NCBI RefSeq assembly: GCF_000272475.1
Contig: NZ_AKFJ01000111.1
Coordinates: 1 to 34,375, forward strand
Reading direction: 5' to 3'
Origin: Novosphingobium sp. Rr 2-17
Lineage (GTDB): Bacteria > Pseudomonadota > Alphaproteobacteria > Sphingomonadales > Sphingomonadaceae
DNA: 34,375 nucleotides
Of this stretch, positions 8,176 to 16,880 are shown piece by piece. The translations under genes were made by a program, and so were the position numbers. The notes beneath the pieces were generated by a model, which was given only the letters and a program-made list of their open reading frames with translations, ran no database searches and had not been told where the DNA came from. How positions within the stretch are numbered: position 1 is the stretch's first letter; each line of letters opens with the position of its first letter.

Positions 8176-8684
8176 TATTCACTCACCAGCGCAAAGAGGG
8201 GCTGCCCGCCCTCGACCATCGCTCCGTCCTCGACGAGGACGGCGTGAACCCTGCCGGCGGTCTCGGCCCGCAAGGCCGTGAACAGTTTCATCACCTCGAT
8301 CAGGCACAACTCGTCGCCCGCACTTACGGTGGAGCCGACCTCGACGTAATTTGCGGCGCCAGGCTTGGGCGCCCGATAGAACGTCCCCAGGTTGGGCGCT
8401 GTCACGATAATGGCGTTTTCGGGCAAAGCGCTTGCAGATGCGGCCGCCGGCGCCTGCGTAACTGGCGGCGAAGGCGGTGCAACCTTGGCGACAGGGGCAG
8501 AGGCATTAGCGGAGGCCGCAGCAGGAACCGTTTGGATCAGTGACCGGGCAGACGAGCCAGGCTCAGTTGACAGATAGATTTCGAAATCTGCTTTTCGAAC
8601 ATGCAGTTCGCGAATGCCGGACCGAGTAAATTCTTCGAGCAGGATCTTCAAAGCATCGGGGAACAACGAGTCGGTCATTGGCAT
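8175..8684 (-). CDS. Biotin carboxyl carrier protein (AccB-like), carrier 1
   Basis: A 169-residue carrier. The N-terminal part (residues 8-40, ILLEEFTRSGIRELHVRK) resembles AccB, followed by an Ala/Pro-rich flexible linker (about 45-90). The C-terminal biotinyl domain has the attachment site in IEVMKLF, with K133 as the biotin lysine. VTAPNLGTFYR-x-PKPGA is shared almost exactly with carrier 2 at 19199. The start may be ATG 8684 or ATG 8678, two codons later. It is first in the coupled block BCCP-BC-carrier-like-dehydrogenase-hydratase-bioB, downstream of a terminator-like hairpin. Confidence 0.9.
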   Translation of the reverse strand: MPMTDSLFPDALKILLEEFTRSGIRELHVRKADFEIYLSTEPGSSARSLIQTVPAAASANASAPVAKVAPPSPPVTQAPAAASASALPENAIIVTAPNLGTFYRAPKPGAANYVEVGSTVSAGDELCLIEVMKLFTALRAETAGRVHAVLVEDGAMVEGGQPLFALVSE

Positions 8685-8689
8685 CGGTC

Positions 8690-8726
8690 CGAAAAAGGAG
8701 GTGCGGCGACGAACGTCGCCGCACCT
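8690..8726 (-). terminator. Rho-independent terminator or attenuator after the TonB receptor gene
   Basis: A perfect 12-bp stem (AGGTGCGGCGAC with its complement, loop GTTC on the minus strand, 8726-8699) is followed by CCTTTTTC in the minus-strand direction. It lies 12 bases past the TonB receptor stop and just before the biotin carrier gene. It would let most transcripts end after the receptor, so the carboxylase block would be expressed at a lower level or from a promoter of its own. Confidence 0.75.
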
Positions 8727-8738
8727 GGCAGGGGGATC

Positions 8739-11258
8739 TCAGTAGCGGTACGCGAGCGACAGCCCGTAGACAGTCGGCTTGCCGCGATAGCGGATCAGCG
8801 TATCGAGATAAGTCGATACGGCCGTGACATACGACTTGTTGGTGACGTTGCGGCCATAGGCAGTCACCCGCCACCGCCCGTCCTGGCTGCTGACCCCTGC
8901 GCGAAGATCGAGAAGCGCGTAGCCATCGATGTAGAAGTCGTCAGCCGGCAGGCTGGCATTGTGGAACGTTGTATTCTGACGGCTCTGGTAGGTAAGCCCT
9001 GCCCCCACGAACGCGTTGAGATTGTCCGATACGGCAATATCGTACTGGATGTCCGCATTGGCGCTGAACTTGGGTGTGTACGGAAGTGGCGAGCCTTTGA
9101 AATTGCCGGTGTAGCCGGCAGCGTTATAGATTGCGAACCCGTCGGGCGTCGTTGAGTAATCAGAGCTAACCTTGCTCTTTAGGTATGTGGCTCCAGCCGA
9201 GATCCTTAAGCCCTTGGTAGGACGCACGACCAGGTCGCCTTCAAGGCCGAAGACATAGGATTTTGGTACGTTGAGCATCTTCTCCAGCAGGCCAAAGACG
9301 GCATCCTGAACACGACCACGAACTTGCTTGTCAGAGTAATCGTAGTAGAAAACGGCACCATTCAACTGAACGGCATCTCCGGCCAACGGCATTTTGAAGC
9401 CGCCTTCGTATGCAATGACCTTCTCTTGGGTAGCGGGCGAATACTGACTGACTTTGGAGGCGCCGATCGCGGAGAAAATGCCGGCTTTGTAGCCTTGGCT
9501 CACCGTGGCGTACAAAAGCGTGCCTTGATCGAACTTATAGTTCGCTCCGACGCGGAAAGACACGTTGTCTTCTTTCAGATGAGATGTGACCGGCGTAAGC
9601 GTCGATACCGCAGTCCCGGTCAGAAGATCGCCCGTCGTCGGAAAACACTGACCCGGCAAAATATTGATGGGAACGCTGTTGAGAGCTGAGCCGTAGAGGA
9701 TCGCCGTTCCTTGACCCGCGTCGCTGGCCGGATCATTGTAGCAGTACGTCGCCTGCTGCTTATTGTTCGTATATCGGATCCCACCTTGTATGGTCAACTG
9801 CGGCGTGATCTTGAATTCACCGTTTGCGAACAACCCATAGCTACGCATGCGAGAATCGTAGTTGTTGAGGGTGGTCGTTATCAAGTCGGCATTTGCTGAA
9901 TAGTCGCCGAGATAGAAGTAGTTGTTCTGGGATGTCCGAAGATTGTCGTAGCTGGCGCCGATGATGCCGTTGAACCGGTCGGTATCAAGAGCCAATCGCA
10001 GTTCCTGGTTGAATGATCGAACATTGCCGAACAGGGGTACATCGACAACCTGAGCCGAAGTGCCATCAAGATCTTGATTGTATGCAAGCTTCTGCTTCGC
10101 GAGCGCCCCCATATATGTCAGCTTGAGCGTGTCGCTCAGTTCCAGGTCGCCGCGGCCGGCGAATTGGTAGTAGCTGTTGTCTGAACGCCCAAGCAGACCT
10201 TGCGTCCAGTCCGCATCGCGGGCCTTGTTGCTGACCGGCGTGCCAAGCAAGGCATTTGCTCCCGCTGCGACTGCCGCGTCAGAGCTGCTCAGTCGACCAA
10301 CGACAATAGACTGCCGACCGGTGAAAGATGCGTCGTAACCTGCCGAAGTTGGCGTCGTAAGGTCGGCATAACGCTGGGGATCAACTTGAGCGTAAGGATT
10401 GCCGGAAGCAGCCGCTTGGGCCTGGCTGCCATAGATGTTCAGCACCGTGCCGGCATATTGCGGCGCGAGCGGGTCGGAACGGTCCCGAACGCCAGTCGCC
10501 ATCAACTCGACGCTGAGGCGTTCGGTTGGCTGGAAGTTGAGCGAAAGGCGAGCCATGAGCTTGCGCTGGTCGCCATTTTCGTCATCCGGCCGAGAAAGAC
10601 TGCGCTGCCAGGCCCCGCCGGAAACGCCCTTGACGGCAAGCCGTGCCTGGACGTTGTCAGCCAGCGGCCCGCTGACGAAGCCGCCGACCTCCGCCTTGTT
10701 GAAGCGCTCGTACGACGCGTCAAAACCGGCATGGAAGTCCTTGGTAGGCTTGCCCACGATGTAGTTGATCGCGCCGCCAGTGGAACTCTGACCAAAAAGC
10801 GTACCTTGCGGACCCTTCAGTACTTCCACCCGCTCGATATCAAGTTCTAGGGCATCGGACATAACCGGCACGTTGCGCGGAATCTGATCGGTGTAGACCG
10901 ATACCGAAGGTGCGGCGCCAAAAGTGGCGTCATAAAGACCGATACCACGCAGCGTAAACACCGGCGTCGAATAGAGGGATTGCGTGAAGGTGAAGCCGGG
11001 CACGAGCTTGGACAGTTCGCTGGGGCTGGTGATGCCCCGCTGCGCCAGTTCGACGCCGCTCGCGGCCTGGATCGTCAGACCGACATCGTTGACCGATTGC
11101 GCACGCTTATTCGCGGTAACGATGATTTCATTGGTGGTCGCAGCGCTCGGAGCCTTTTCAGGCGGCGGTGGCGGTGCTTCTTGCGCCAGCGCAGTTTGCG
11201 CCAGCGGTATAGTAAGCGCCATGAACGAAGCGCTTGAGAATATCGCCTTCATTTTCAT
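8739..11258 (-). CDS. TonB-dependent outer-membrane receptor
   Basis: An 839-residue outer-membrane receptor. It has a signal peptide (about 1-25, with ALTIPLAQTALAQ cleavage region), a proline-rich linker, and a TonB-box-like NEIIVTANKR. A plug domain follows (about 45-170, with VEVLKGPQGTLFGQSSTGGAIN), then a 22-strand-type beta-barrel ending in the aromatic LSLAYRY terminus needed for BAM insertion. It resembles the sphingomonad receptors often linked to catabolic clusters more than typical siderophore receptors. It probably imports the hydrophobic substrate of this pathway, though the ligand cannot be read from sequence. It sits within the SnoaL-LLM-SDR run, 37 bases after the SDR. Confidence 0.93.
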   Translation of the reverse strand: MKMKAIFSSASFMALTIPLAQTALAQEAPPPPPEKAPSAATTNEIIVTANKRAQSVNDVGLTIQAASGVELAQRGITSPSELSKLVPGFTFTQSLYSTPVFTLRGIGLYDATFGAAPSVSVYTDQIPRNVPVMSDALELDIERVEVLKGPQGTLFGQSSTGGAINYIVGKPTKDFHAGFDASYERFNKAEVGGFVSGPLADNVQARLAVKGVSGGAWQRSLSRPDDENGDQRKLMARLSLNFQPTERLSVELMATGVRDRSDPLAPQYAGTVLNIYGSQAQAAASGNPYAQVDPQRYADLTTPTSAGYDASFTGRQSIVVGRLSSSDAAVAAGANALLGTPVSNKARDADWTQGLLGRSDNSYYQFAGRGDLELSDTLKLTYMGALAKQKLAYNQDLDGTSAQVVDVPLFGNVRSFNQELRLALDTDRFNGIIGASYDNLRTSQNNYFYLGDYSANADLITTTLNNYDSRMRSYGLFANGEFKITPQLTIQGGIRYTNNKQQATYCYNDPASDAGQGTAILYGSALNSVPINILPGQCFPTTGDLLTGTAVSTLTPVTSHLKEDNVSFRVGANYKFDQGTLLYATVSQGYKAGIFSAIGASKVSQYSPATQEKVIAYEGGFKMPLAGDAVQLNGAVFYYDYSDKQVRGRVQDAVFGLLEKMLNVPKSYVFGLEGDLVVRPTKGLRISAGATYLKSKVSSDYSTTPDGFAIYNAAGYTGNFKGSPLPYTPKFSANADIQYDIAVSDNLNAFVGAGLTYQSRQNTTFHNASLPADDFYIDGYALLDLRAGVSSQDGRWRVTAYGRNVTNKSYVTAVSTYLDTLIRYRGKPTVYGLSLAYRY

Positions 11259-11295
11259 TATCCTCTCCTCCCGTTGTTCGTCCCGGGTAACCGTA

Positions 11296-12042
11296 TCAAC
11301 CTGCTATCATGGCTCCATCGACCACGTGTTCCGCGCCGGACACGAAGCTGGCTTCATCGGAGGCCAGGAAAAGGACCACGTTGGATACCTCTTCAGGCCG
11401 GGCCAGCCTTCCCAGCGGAATCGCTTCTGCCGCCCCGCCGCCGTTCTCGTCAGTGGCTGCAATCATCATCGGCGTCAGGATGTATCCCGGATGCACCGAA
11501 TTGACCCGAATGCCGACATGCCCATATTGTGCTGCGATCAACTTGCTCATTCCCCGTACGGCGAACTTACTGGCGCAGTAGGCAGCGTTCGACGAAGCCT
11601 TCGTTCCCAACATCCCGGCGATGGACGATATGTTGACGATCGAACCCCGTCCGGCAGCGATCATTCCTGGAACGACTGCCTTCATACCGAGGAAAACCCC
11701 GAGTTGATTGACAGCACAAACGTTCAGGAATTCCTCTTCCGAAAAATCGAGCAAGCTTTTGACGGGTCCGATCGTCCCCGCGTTATTCACCAGAACTTCA
11801 ACCGGCCCGAACCGAGACCGCGCCGCATCGACGACTTCTGCCCAGTCGCTTGAACTGGAGACATCCTGCCGTACGAAAAAGCAATTCTTCCCCAATTCGT
11901 CCGCCAGAGATTGCCCTAGCCCGACGTTGATGTCGGTAATGACGACCTGAGCACCTTCGCGAACGAACAGCCGGGCATGAGCCTCTCCCATGCCCTGAGA
12001 AGCACCGGTTATCACCGCGACCTTGCCCTCAAGCCGCCCCAT
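11296..12042 (-). CDS. Short-chain dehydrogenase/reductase (SDR 1)
   Basis: A 248-residue classical SDR with TGASQGMG (cofactor loop), an Asp after the second strand (TDIN, favouring NAD over NADP), NNAG, the catalytic serine in VNISSIAG, and YCASK as the YxxxK motif. It should oxidise an alcohol to a ketone or the reverse. Its sequence is clearly paralogous to SDR 2 at 16881-17630: both begin MGRLEGKVA and share SVHPGYI-x-TPMM. It lies two bases after the LLM monooxygenase gene, which suggests it makes or uses that enzyme's ketone. Confidence 0.92.
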   Translation of the reverse strand: MGRLEGKVAVITGASQGMGEAHARLFVREGAQVVITDINVGLGQSLADELGKNCFFVRQDVSSSSDWAEVVDAARSRFGPVEVLVNNAGTIGPVKSLLDFSEEEFLNVCAVNQLGVFLGMKAVVPGMIAAGRGSIVNISSIAGMLGTKASSNAAYCASKFAVRGMSKLIAAQYGHVGIRVNSVHPGYILTPMMIAATDENGGGAAEAIPLGRLARPEEVSNVVLFLASDEASFVSGAEHVVDGAMIAG

Positions 12043-12044
12043 GT

Positions 12045-13133
12045 TCAGGCGACCGCCTGCGACTGTTCGCTCGAAAGCTGAGGCGCCACTTCATTGACGA
12101 GCAGATCCATGGAATGCTCCCACGGCTCCGGGTCATTGATATAGTCGTGGCTGTAGATCAGTAACGTGCCGAAGGGCCCGCCCAGATCATCGAACCAGTG
12201 CTCCATCTTCTGCCGCACCGTTTCCGGCGAACCGACGATCCAGACGTGCTCGGCCAAGTACTCTCCATCGACGTCTGCGGGATCTACGGAATCGTCATGC
12301 AGCAAGTGCTTGAGCACGCCGAAGCGTTCGTAGGTGGGCTTGATATATTCATTCCACGCATGCTCGATACCGCCCTCAAGCGCCAACTTGCGCGCCTCGG
12401 CATCGGTCTCCGCGACAATAACGTCACGAACCACGCGATGAGCTGAGCGGTCAGCCTGGCGACCGTTCTCTTCCATCTTCTCGCGGTACGTGTCGAAGTG
12501 GCTGCGAAGGAATTCGTTGCCGGCATAAACCGAGGCCGGCAAAAACCCATGACTGCCGGCAAAACTGATCGACGGAGATGGCGCGCTGAGGCCGGTCATG
12601 GCCATCTGCATCTCTCCGCCCCAGGGGCGCGTGTCGCGCAGCGGCTTCTTAGGATTGGGCTCGGGGTAGCCAGCGTTCCAGAACTGGCCCTCCATCTGGA
12701 AAGGTTCGCCCTTCCACACCCGCTCCATAATATCGATGGCTTCAAGCATCATGGCGTGGTTTTTGGACATGTCTGTGATGCCGCGCAGCGCAGCGTCGGT
12801 TGGGTAGGCGCCGGTTGCCACACCGAGCATATACCGGCCTTCCAGTATCTGGCTGAGCCAGGCCGTTTGGATCGCGAGGGTTGCAGGGTGATGATACGGC
12901 AGGAGATGCGCCAATGGCCCGAACTTGATCTGCTGCGTCTGCAGCGCGGCAGCAGCAATCACGAGTTCAGGGCTAGGGATGCCTTCCCAGTTGAGCGTTG
13001 CATGCTCGCCGATCCAATATTCGCTGAAACCGATCTTATCGGCATGAACGGCCTGGCGCAGCGCCCATTCAAATACTTGGCGAGGCGTGCGTTCCGGGCG
13101 AAGGAACGGCGTCTGAAACATGCCAACTTTCAT
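12045..13133 (-). CDS. Luciferase-like (LLM class) flavin-dependent monooxygenase, LimB-like
   Basis: A 362-residue bacterial-luciferase-fold protein. Family features are the opening MKVGMFQTPF strand, the EYWIGEHATLNWEG segment, LGPLAHLLPYHHP-like flavin-pocket sequence and GRYMLGVATGAYPTD. It resembles proteins annotated as limonene 1,2-monooxygenase and, more distantly, the FMN-dependent diketocamphane (type II Baeyer-Villiger) monooxygenases. It needs reduced flavin, probably from the reductase at 297-824. With a CYP101-like P450 and SDRs nearby, a ring ketone or alkene of a terpenoid is a plausible substrate. The AAAGGTGAG Shine-Dalgarno supports the ATG at 13133. Confidence 0.88.
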   Translation of the reverse strand: MKVGMFQTPFLRPERTPRQVFEWALRQAVHADKIGFSEYWIGEHATLNWEGIPSPELVIAAAALQTQQIKFGPLAHLLPYHHPATLAIQTAWLSQILEGRYMLGVATGAYPTDAALRGITDMSKNHAMMLEAIDIMERVWKGEPFQMEGQFWNAGYPEPNPKKPLRDTRPWGGEMQMAMTGLSAPSPSISFAGSHGFLPASVYAGNEFLRSHFDTYREKMEENGRQADRSAHRVVRDVIVAETDAEARKLALEGGIEHAWNEYIKPTYERFGVLKHLLHDDSVDPADVDGEYLAEHVWIVGSPETVRQKMEHWFDDLGGPFGTLLIYSHDYINDPEPWEHSMDLLVNEVAPQLSSEQSQAVA

Positions 13134-13178
13134 GAACTCACCTTTCTAGATATCCCGCTGCCTTAAAAGCTCGACAGT

Positions 13179-13556
13179 TCAGCCGTGATCTTTCCACTCT
13201 ACAAGCACACCCTCGGCATCGAACCGCATGACGCTGCAAAACTTCAGGCGAAAGCCCTCGCCTGCCGCGCCGAACCCCGGAAGATCGACTGCTGCCGTCC
13301 CTACATACCAAGCCTCACGCACGACGATGGAACCAGCGACAGTGACCCGCTCCGGCACTTCAAAATGGCGGTCAGGCACGTAGGATTTCGCGAAACCTCC
13401 AAGCACTTCGAGCAGAGCATTCCTATCGCTCAGCACGAAGTCGCGATTGAAGTGCGCGAAGTCGATATCTGGCGCGATAAGCGCCTCCATCCCCTTGAAA
13501 TCTTTGCGATTGTAAGCTTTTATCAGTCGCTCGGCCGCTTGCGCGAAGTCAACCAT
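13179..13556 (-). CDS. SnoaL-like / nuclear transport factor 2 fold protein
   Basis: A 125-residue protein of the NTF2-like superfamily. It shows the typical opening helix AERLIKAYNRKDFKGMEALIAPDIDFAHFNRD, then strands ending in RFDAEGVLVEWKDHG. Members include polyketide cyclases, ketosteroid isomerase and small hydrolases or dehydratases; the exact role is not readable. The ATG at 13556 is chosen because GGGGA lies suitably upstream; an upstream in-frame start at 13601 would only add a poorly conserved extension. It is first gene of the long minus-strand operon and lies under the operator at 13737. Confidence 0.75.
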   Translation of the reverse strand: MVDFAQAAERLIKAYNRKDFKGMEALIAPDIDFAHFNRDFVLSDRNALLEVLGGFAKSYVPDRHFEVPERVTVAGSIVVREAWYVGTAAVDLPGFGAAGEGFRLKFCSVMRFDAEGVLVEWKDHG

Positions 13557-13955
13557 GATATGTCCCCTGCCCTTACTAGGCGAAGGCTGCGAGCAGGGCA
13601 TGATCCGGATGGACGTACGGAAACTCCGCCACTCCTTCCGTCCCCATCTCTCCCACTTGAAGCCGTTAATCGGCCTTTCAGCCTGACTTTCCCGTTACCC
13701 AAGAGCTAAACTCACGTGACACGAGCGTCAACAAAAATCGATGTTTTGTCGGAAAAATAGATAACGCTCAGTACGCCGCGAGCGCATACCTTCGGAAATT
13801 CGGCACTTTCGATACAATTCAACCTGGACCCAGCTATCGCAAATCGGGCAACTATGCGGCTTTAATCTTGCGCTCAGCCCGATGTAACGGCATTGATGGC
13901 CATTCGACATGAAAGGACGTCTCGAACCGCGAGAACGCCATTTTCGGAGAATTGC
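13557..13955. other. Divergent intergenic region between the SnoaL-like gene and the TetR gene
   Basis: About 400 bases without a convincing gene. It holds one inverted repeat of the regulon (13737-13753). On the minus strand there is a TTGACG hexamer (13732-13727) that could be a -35 of the SnoaL-LLM operon, but its -10 (TAGCTC, 17 bases away) is poor. No RNA gene or coding remnant was recognised. Confidence 0.6.
13737..13753. promoter_or_regulatory. Putative TetR operator, copy 3 (degenerate)
   Basis: ATCGATGTTTTGTCGGA matches the consensus copy TCCGACGTTTAATCGGA at 12 of 17 positions, with one perfect arm. It lies between the divergent SnoaL-like operon and the TetR gene. That is where an autoregulatory site would be expected. 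Confidence 0.55.
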
Positions 13956-14672
13956 GTGGCGAGTAAGAGCACAAATGATACTGGCGAGTTGGCGACACCC
14001 CAGGGCGAGACCGCCTGGGATGCCTTGCTTCGCGAAATCTCTCACCGCCCTAAGCGCGCGACGGAGCGCAAGCAGGATCGGAGCAAGCGGACTGAGCAGC
14101 AAATCCTGACCGCAGCTCTTCGGGTTTTTGCAAGAGATGGGATATCGCGTTCGCGTATCGCCGACATTGCCGCCGAAGCAGGCATCTCAACCTCGACGCT
14201 CTACGAATACTACAAGTCCAAGGAAGATTTGGCATATGATGTGCCGTTGTCGCACTTGGCCGACTTTTTCGAGCTCTATTATAAAGCTGCAGAAGGTAAA
14301 GAAACAGCCAAAGATCGGCTCATGCTTTATCTGGTAATGTCTGCGGATTATGCCCGAGAACATGCGGAATGGGCGCGTCTGCTCTATTTGGAAATTTGGC
14401 CTAGCGTCTTTGTCATTGAAGCCGAGTTACGCCACACAATCGACGATTTCGCGCGAGTGATCGTTTTCCTGATCCGCCAAGGCATGAGCGAAGGATGGAT
14501 CAAGAAAGACAGCGACCCCTACGAGACGGCCGCCTTGCTCTTGGGCGGCGTCAACCAGCTCATTATCACCTGGTTGCTTTATAGAAGGCCACGCAACCTG
14601 ACCAAGGCCGGCACAGAAATCGCCGAGCGGCTGATTGCAATGCTGGAAGCGGAAGCAGCCGGTTCACGTTAA
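13956..14672 (+). CDS. TetR/AcrR-family transcriptional regulator
   Basis: A 238-residue regulator. The HTH domain is about residues 50-95 (QQILTAALRVFARDG, then IADIAAEAGIS with recognition helix TSTLYEYYKSKEDL). A larger helical ligand-binding domain follows, ending in AALLLGGVNQLIITWLLYR. GTG 13956 is the favoured start because GGAGA lies five bases upstream; a longer form from ATG 13893 has no such signal. It is the only regulator in the window and therefore the best candidate to bind the repeated 17-bp palindrome. Acyl-CoA or a pathway ketone could be the effector. Its stop codon overlaps that of the convergent crotonase gene. Confidence 0.9.
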   Translation: MASKSTNDTGELATPQGETAWDALLREISHRPKRATERKQDRSKRTEQQILTAALRVFARDGISRSRIADIAAEAGISTSTLYEYYKSKEDLAYDVPLSHLADFFELYYKAAEGKETAKDRLMLYLVMSADYAREHAEWARLLYLEIWPSVFVIEAELRHTIDDFARVIVFLIRQGMSEGWIKKDSDPYETAALLLGGVNQLIITWLLYRRPRNLTKAGTEIAERLIAMLEAEAAGSR

Positions 14673-15478
14673 ATATCCCGATAGGCTGCGGCGCGATGCT
14701 CGAGGAACGCTTTCACGCCTTCGCCGCCATCGCAACCCAAGGTGAGCTGGGCGGTAAGTGACTGCGCATCGAGGTACGCTTGTGACCAGCCCAGGCCCTC
14801 AAGCCTGCTCGAAGCCATTTTTCGTGCCTGTATCGCAGGCAGGCTCTTGGCGGCGATAGCCCGCGCAATGAATAGGGCGCGCGGTAAAACCTCGGCCCGC
14901 GGCAGCACGTAATTGAAAAATCCAGTGGATTCTAGATCGCGACCGCTGAACTTTGCGCCAGTGAAGAGCATCTCCCTCACCTTACCCTCGGGCATGTTGA
15001 CGAGCGAGAAGAGGCCTGCCCCTCCCGCGACAAGCCCGTAATCGATTTCGGGACAAGCGAACACGGCGTCCTCGGCAGCGATGCGCATGTCGCACAACGC
15101 AGCAAAGATCATCCCAATCCCGATCGTAGCTCCACTTATGGCAGCGATTACGGGACGGTCCATGCGAAAGAACCGGGGAAGCTGCTCGTTAATAAAGCCA
15201 TAGCGCGCCTTACGCCCTTCGAGGTCGATCCCGTCGAAATCGCGAAGATCGGCCCCGCCGCACCATGCACGAGCATCGGGGGCGGCAGCCCACACGAGCG
15301 CGCGAATGCGATCACTTCCCTCTACATGATCGATGACCCGCCCGAGATCCTCGTAGACGCTGATCGACACCGCGTTTACGGGTTGTCGATCCAGGCAAAG
15401 CAGCGCGACGCCATCTTTAGCAACTTCGACCGTGAACGCTCCGAACGCCAGGCGCTCTGACCCGTTCACCTCACACAT
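14669..15478 (-). CDS. Enoyl-CoA hydratase/isomerase family protein, paralogue of the gene at 2251
   Basis: A 269-residue crotonase-fold protein. The oxyanion segment ARAWCGGADLRDFDG is present. The Glu144 equivalent is isoleucine (GATIGIGMIFAALCD), while the Glu164 equivalent is kept in FACPEIDYGLV. With the 2251-3042 protein it forms a distinct subfamily sharing LPRF, FACPE-x-DYGLV, KVREML-T and LESTGFFNYV. A conventional hydratase reaction is unlikely on this evidence; C-C cleavage or isomerisation is possible. ATG 15478 overlaps the P450 stop by eight bases. A TTG at 15487 is possible but less likely. Confidence 0.87.
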   Translation of the reverse strand: MCEVNGSERLAFGAFTVEVAKDGVALLCLDRQPVNAVSISVYEDLGRVIDHVEGSDRIRALVWAAAPDARAWCGGADLRDFDGIDLEGRKARYGFINEQLPRFFRMDRPVIAAISGATIGIGMIFAALCDMRIAAEDAVFACPEIDYGLVAGGAGLFSLVNMPEGKVREMLFTGAKFSGRDLESTGFFNYVLPRAEVLPRALFIARAIAAKSLPAIQARKMASSRLEGLGWSQAYLDAQSLTAQLTLGCDGGEGVKAFLEHRAAAYRDI

Positions 15479-16698
15479 CCCACTCAAGCACGAACGGTTT
15501 CACACTGCCGACAATGCCGTTGGAGTAGCGCAGGGGTGCGTCGTCCGCCAAGCGGAACTCAGGAATACGCGCAAACCATTCCCGCAAGACGATCTTCATT
15601 TCCATCCGCGCCAGATGCGCACCGGGGCACGTATGCGAGCCCTTGCCAAAGGTGGAGTGGGCACGGCCCTTGCGTCCCAGCCGAAATGCCAGGGGATCGT
15701 CGTTCATGGCATCGTCCATGGCGACGACCACCGTCGGCGCCATAACCATATCCCCCGGCTTGAGCTGCACGCCCTCGAATTCCACCGCGCATGATTTCGC
15801 GCGACGAGGACACCACTGGGAAGCGACGAAAGAACTCCAGCAAAGCGTCGTCGATACGGCTTAGATCAGCCGCGATCGCGCGACGCAGGTCATGGTCGCG
15901 CGCCAAATAGGAGAAAATGAAGCCTAACATGTTCACCACGGTGTCCAGCCCGCCCACTAGCACCTGTATGCAGATGTTCTCTGCTTCGAAGTCGCTCAAG
16001 GGCCTCCCGCCAATCTGCCCGTTGATCATCCGGCTGATCATATCCTCACCGGGAGACGCGCGGCGCGTAGCGATGATCGGTCGCAAGTAATCGCGGAAAC
16101 GCTGAGTCACCTCGTCCAGAGGCACGGAACCGTCCGGGCGGGTATATTGGTCCGCCAGGTGCTTAAGGGTGGGCAAATCTTCCACCGGCAGATCGACGAT
16201 GCGCATGAATATCCGCACGGGAAACTGTTCGGCGAACTCATGCGTGAAATTGCAGCGGCCATTTTCCTTAAAGCCGTCAATCAGGCTGACCGCCAGGTCA
16301 ACGACCACTTGCTCCATCGGCTTCAGTGGCTTGGGACCGAGATTCTCATTCAACAGGTTGCGGAAAGGGCGGTGCTCTGGCGGATCCAGAGACAGCGGAA
16401 TCAAGCGATAGGCCTCGCCCGCCGTATCCTTGGGCACCAGGACGGTGTGGTTGGAAAAGCGCTCGAAATCCGACATCACCGTATCTGAAACATCTGCACG
16501 CAGAGCAACCCAATGCCCACCGTTATGCGGCGTCCACATCAGAGGGTATGGCGCATTCGCCATCGTTTCGCGCCAGCTCTGATGGAAATCCATGCCTTCA
16601 GGCACATCGCGATAGATATCGAAATCGAAGACTCGATCGGCAGGGACGTGCTCGGGTCGCTCCATCATACCGGCAGAAGTCGTCATAGCCGCTTCCAT
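15471..16698 (-). pseudogene. Cytochrome P450, CYP101 (P450cam)-like, with a frameshift
   Basis: Read as two frames (16698-15786 and 15785-15471) this is a full-length P450 of about 409 residues. The parts closely follow P450cam: FDFDIY near the N-terminus, NGGHWVA, AEQFPVRIFM, the I-helix LVGGLDTVVNMLGF, and the haem-binding FGKGSHTCPGAHLAR. CYP101 enzymes hydroxylate camphor and, in sphingomonads, norisoprenoids. At about 15786 the frame breaks between REIMR and VEFEGVQLKPGD. P450cam has exactly one residue (Asp) there, so loss of two bases from a GAC codon explains it. It may be a real mutation, a sequencing error or, less likely, recoding. GGAG precedes ATG 16698. No ferredoxin or reductase gene is nearby. 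Confidence 0.85.
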
Positions 16699-16849
16699 TC
16701 ACCCACTCCATATTTGCCCCAGGCGCTGAGTGGCCCGATGATCTTGCCGCCATCATAGCGCCGCACGCCAAACATTAAAAGATCATTCGTCGGAATTTTC
16801 TTTGGCATCTGTATCAATGCCTTCAAAAATATGGCATACTTCATATCTA

Positions 16850-16866
16850 TCCGACGTTTAATCGGA
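16850..16866. promoter_or_regulatory. Putative TetR operator, copy 4 (identical to copy 2)
   Basis: TCCGACGTTTAATCGGA, the exact 17-mer of 273-289, sits in the divergent region between the P450 gene (start 16698) and SDR 2 (start 16881). It lies just upstream of the SDR 2 ribosome binding site. Confidence 0.78.
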
Positions 16867-16880
16867 ATTTGGAGAGGGTG

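Noticed and set aside
6374..8684. Reading the biotin block as housekeeping acetyl-CoA carboxylase (accB-accC)
   Set aside because: A third carrier-like protein, coupling to beta-oxidation genes and bioB, and a paralogous carrier next to an HMGL-type transferase point to a catabolic carboxylase instead.
12045..13133. Coenzyme F420-dependent enzyme, as some LLM proteins are
   Set aside because: The similarity is to FMN-type limonene/alkanal monooxygenase-like proteins, a flavin reductase is in the regulon, and sphingomonads are not typical F420 users.
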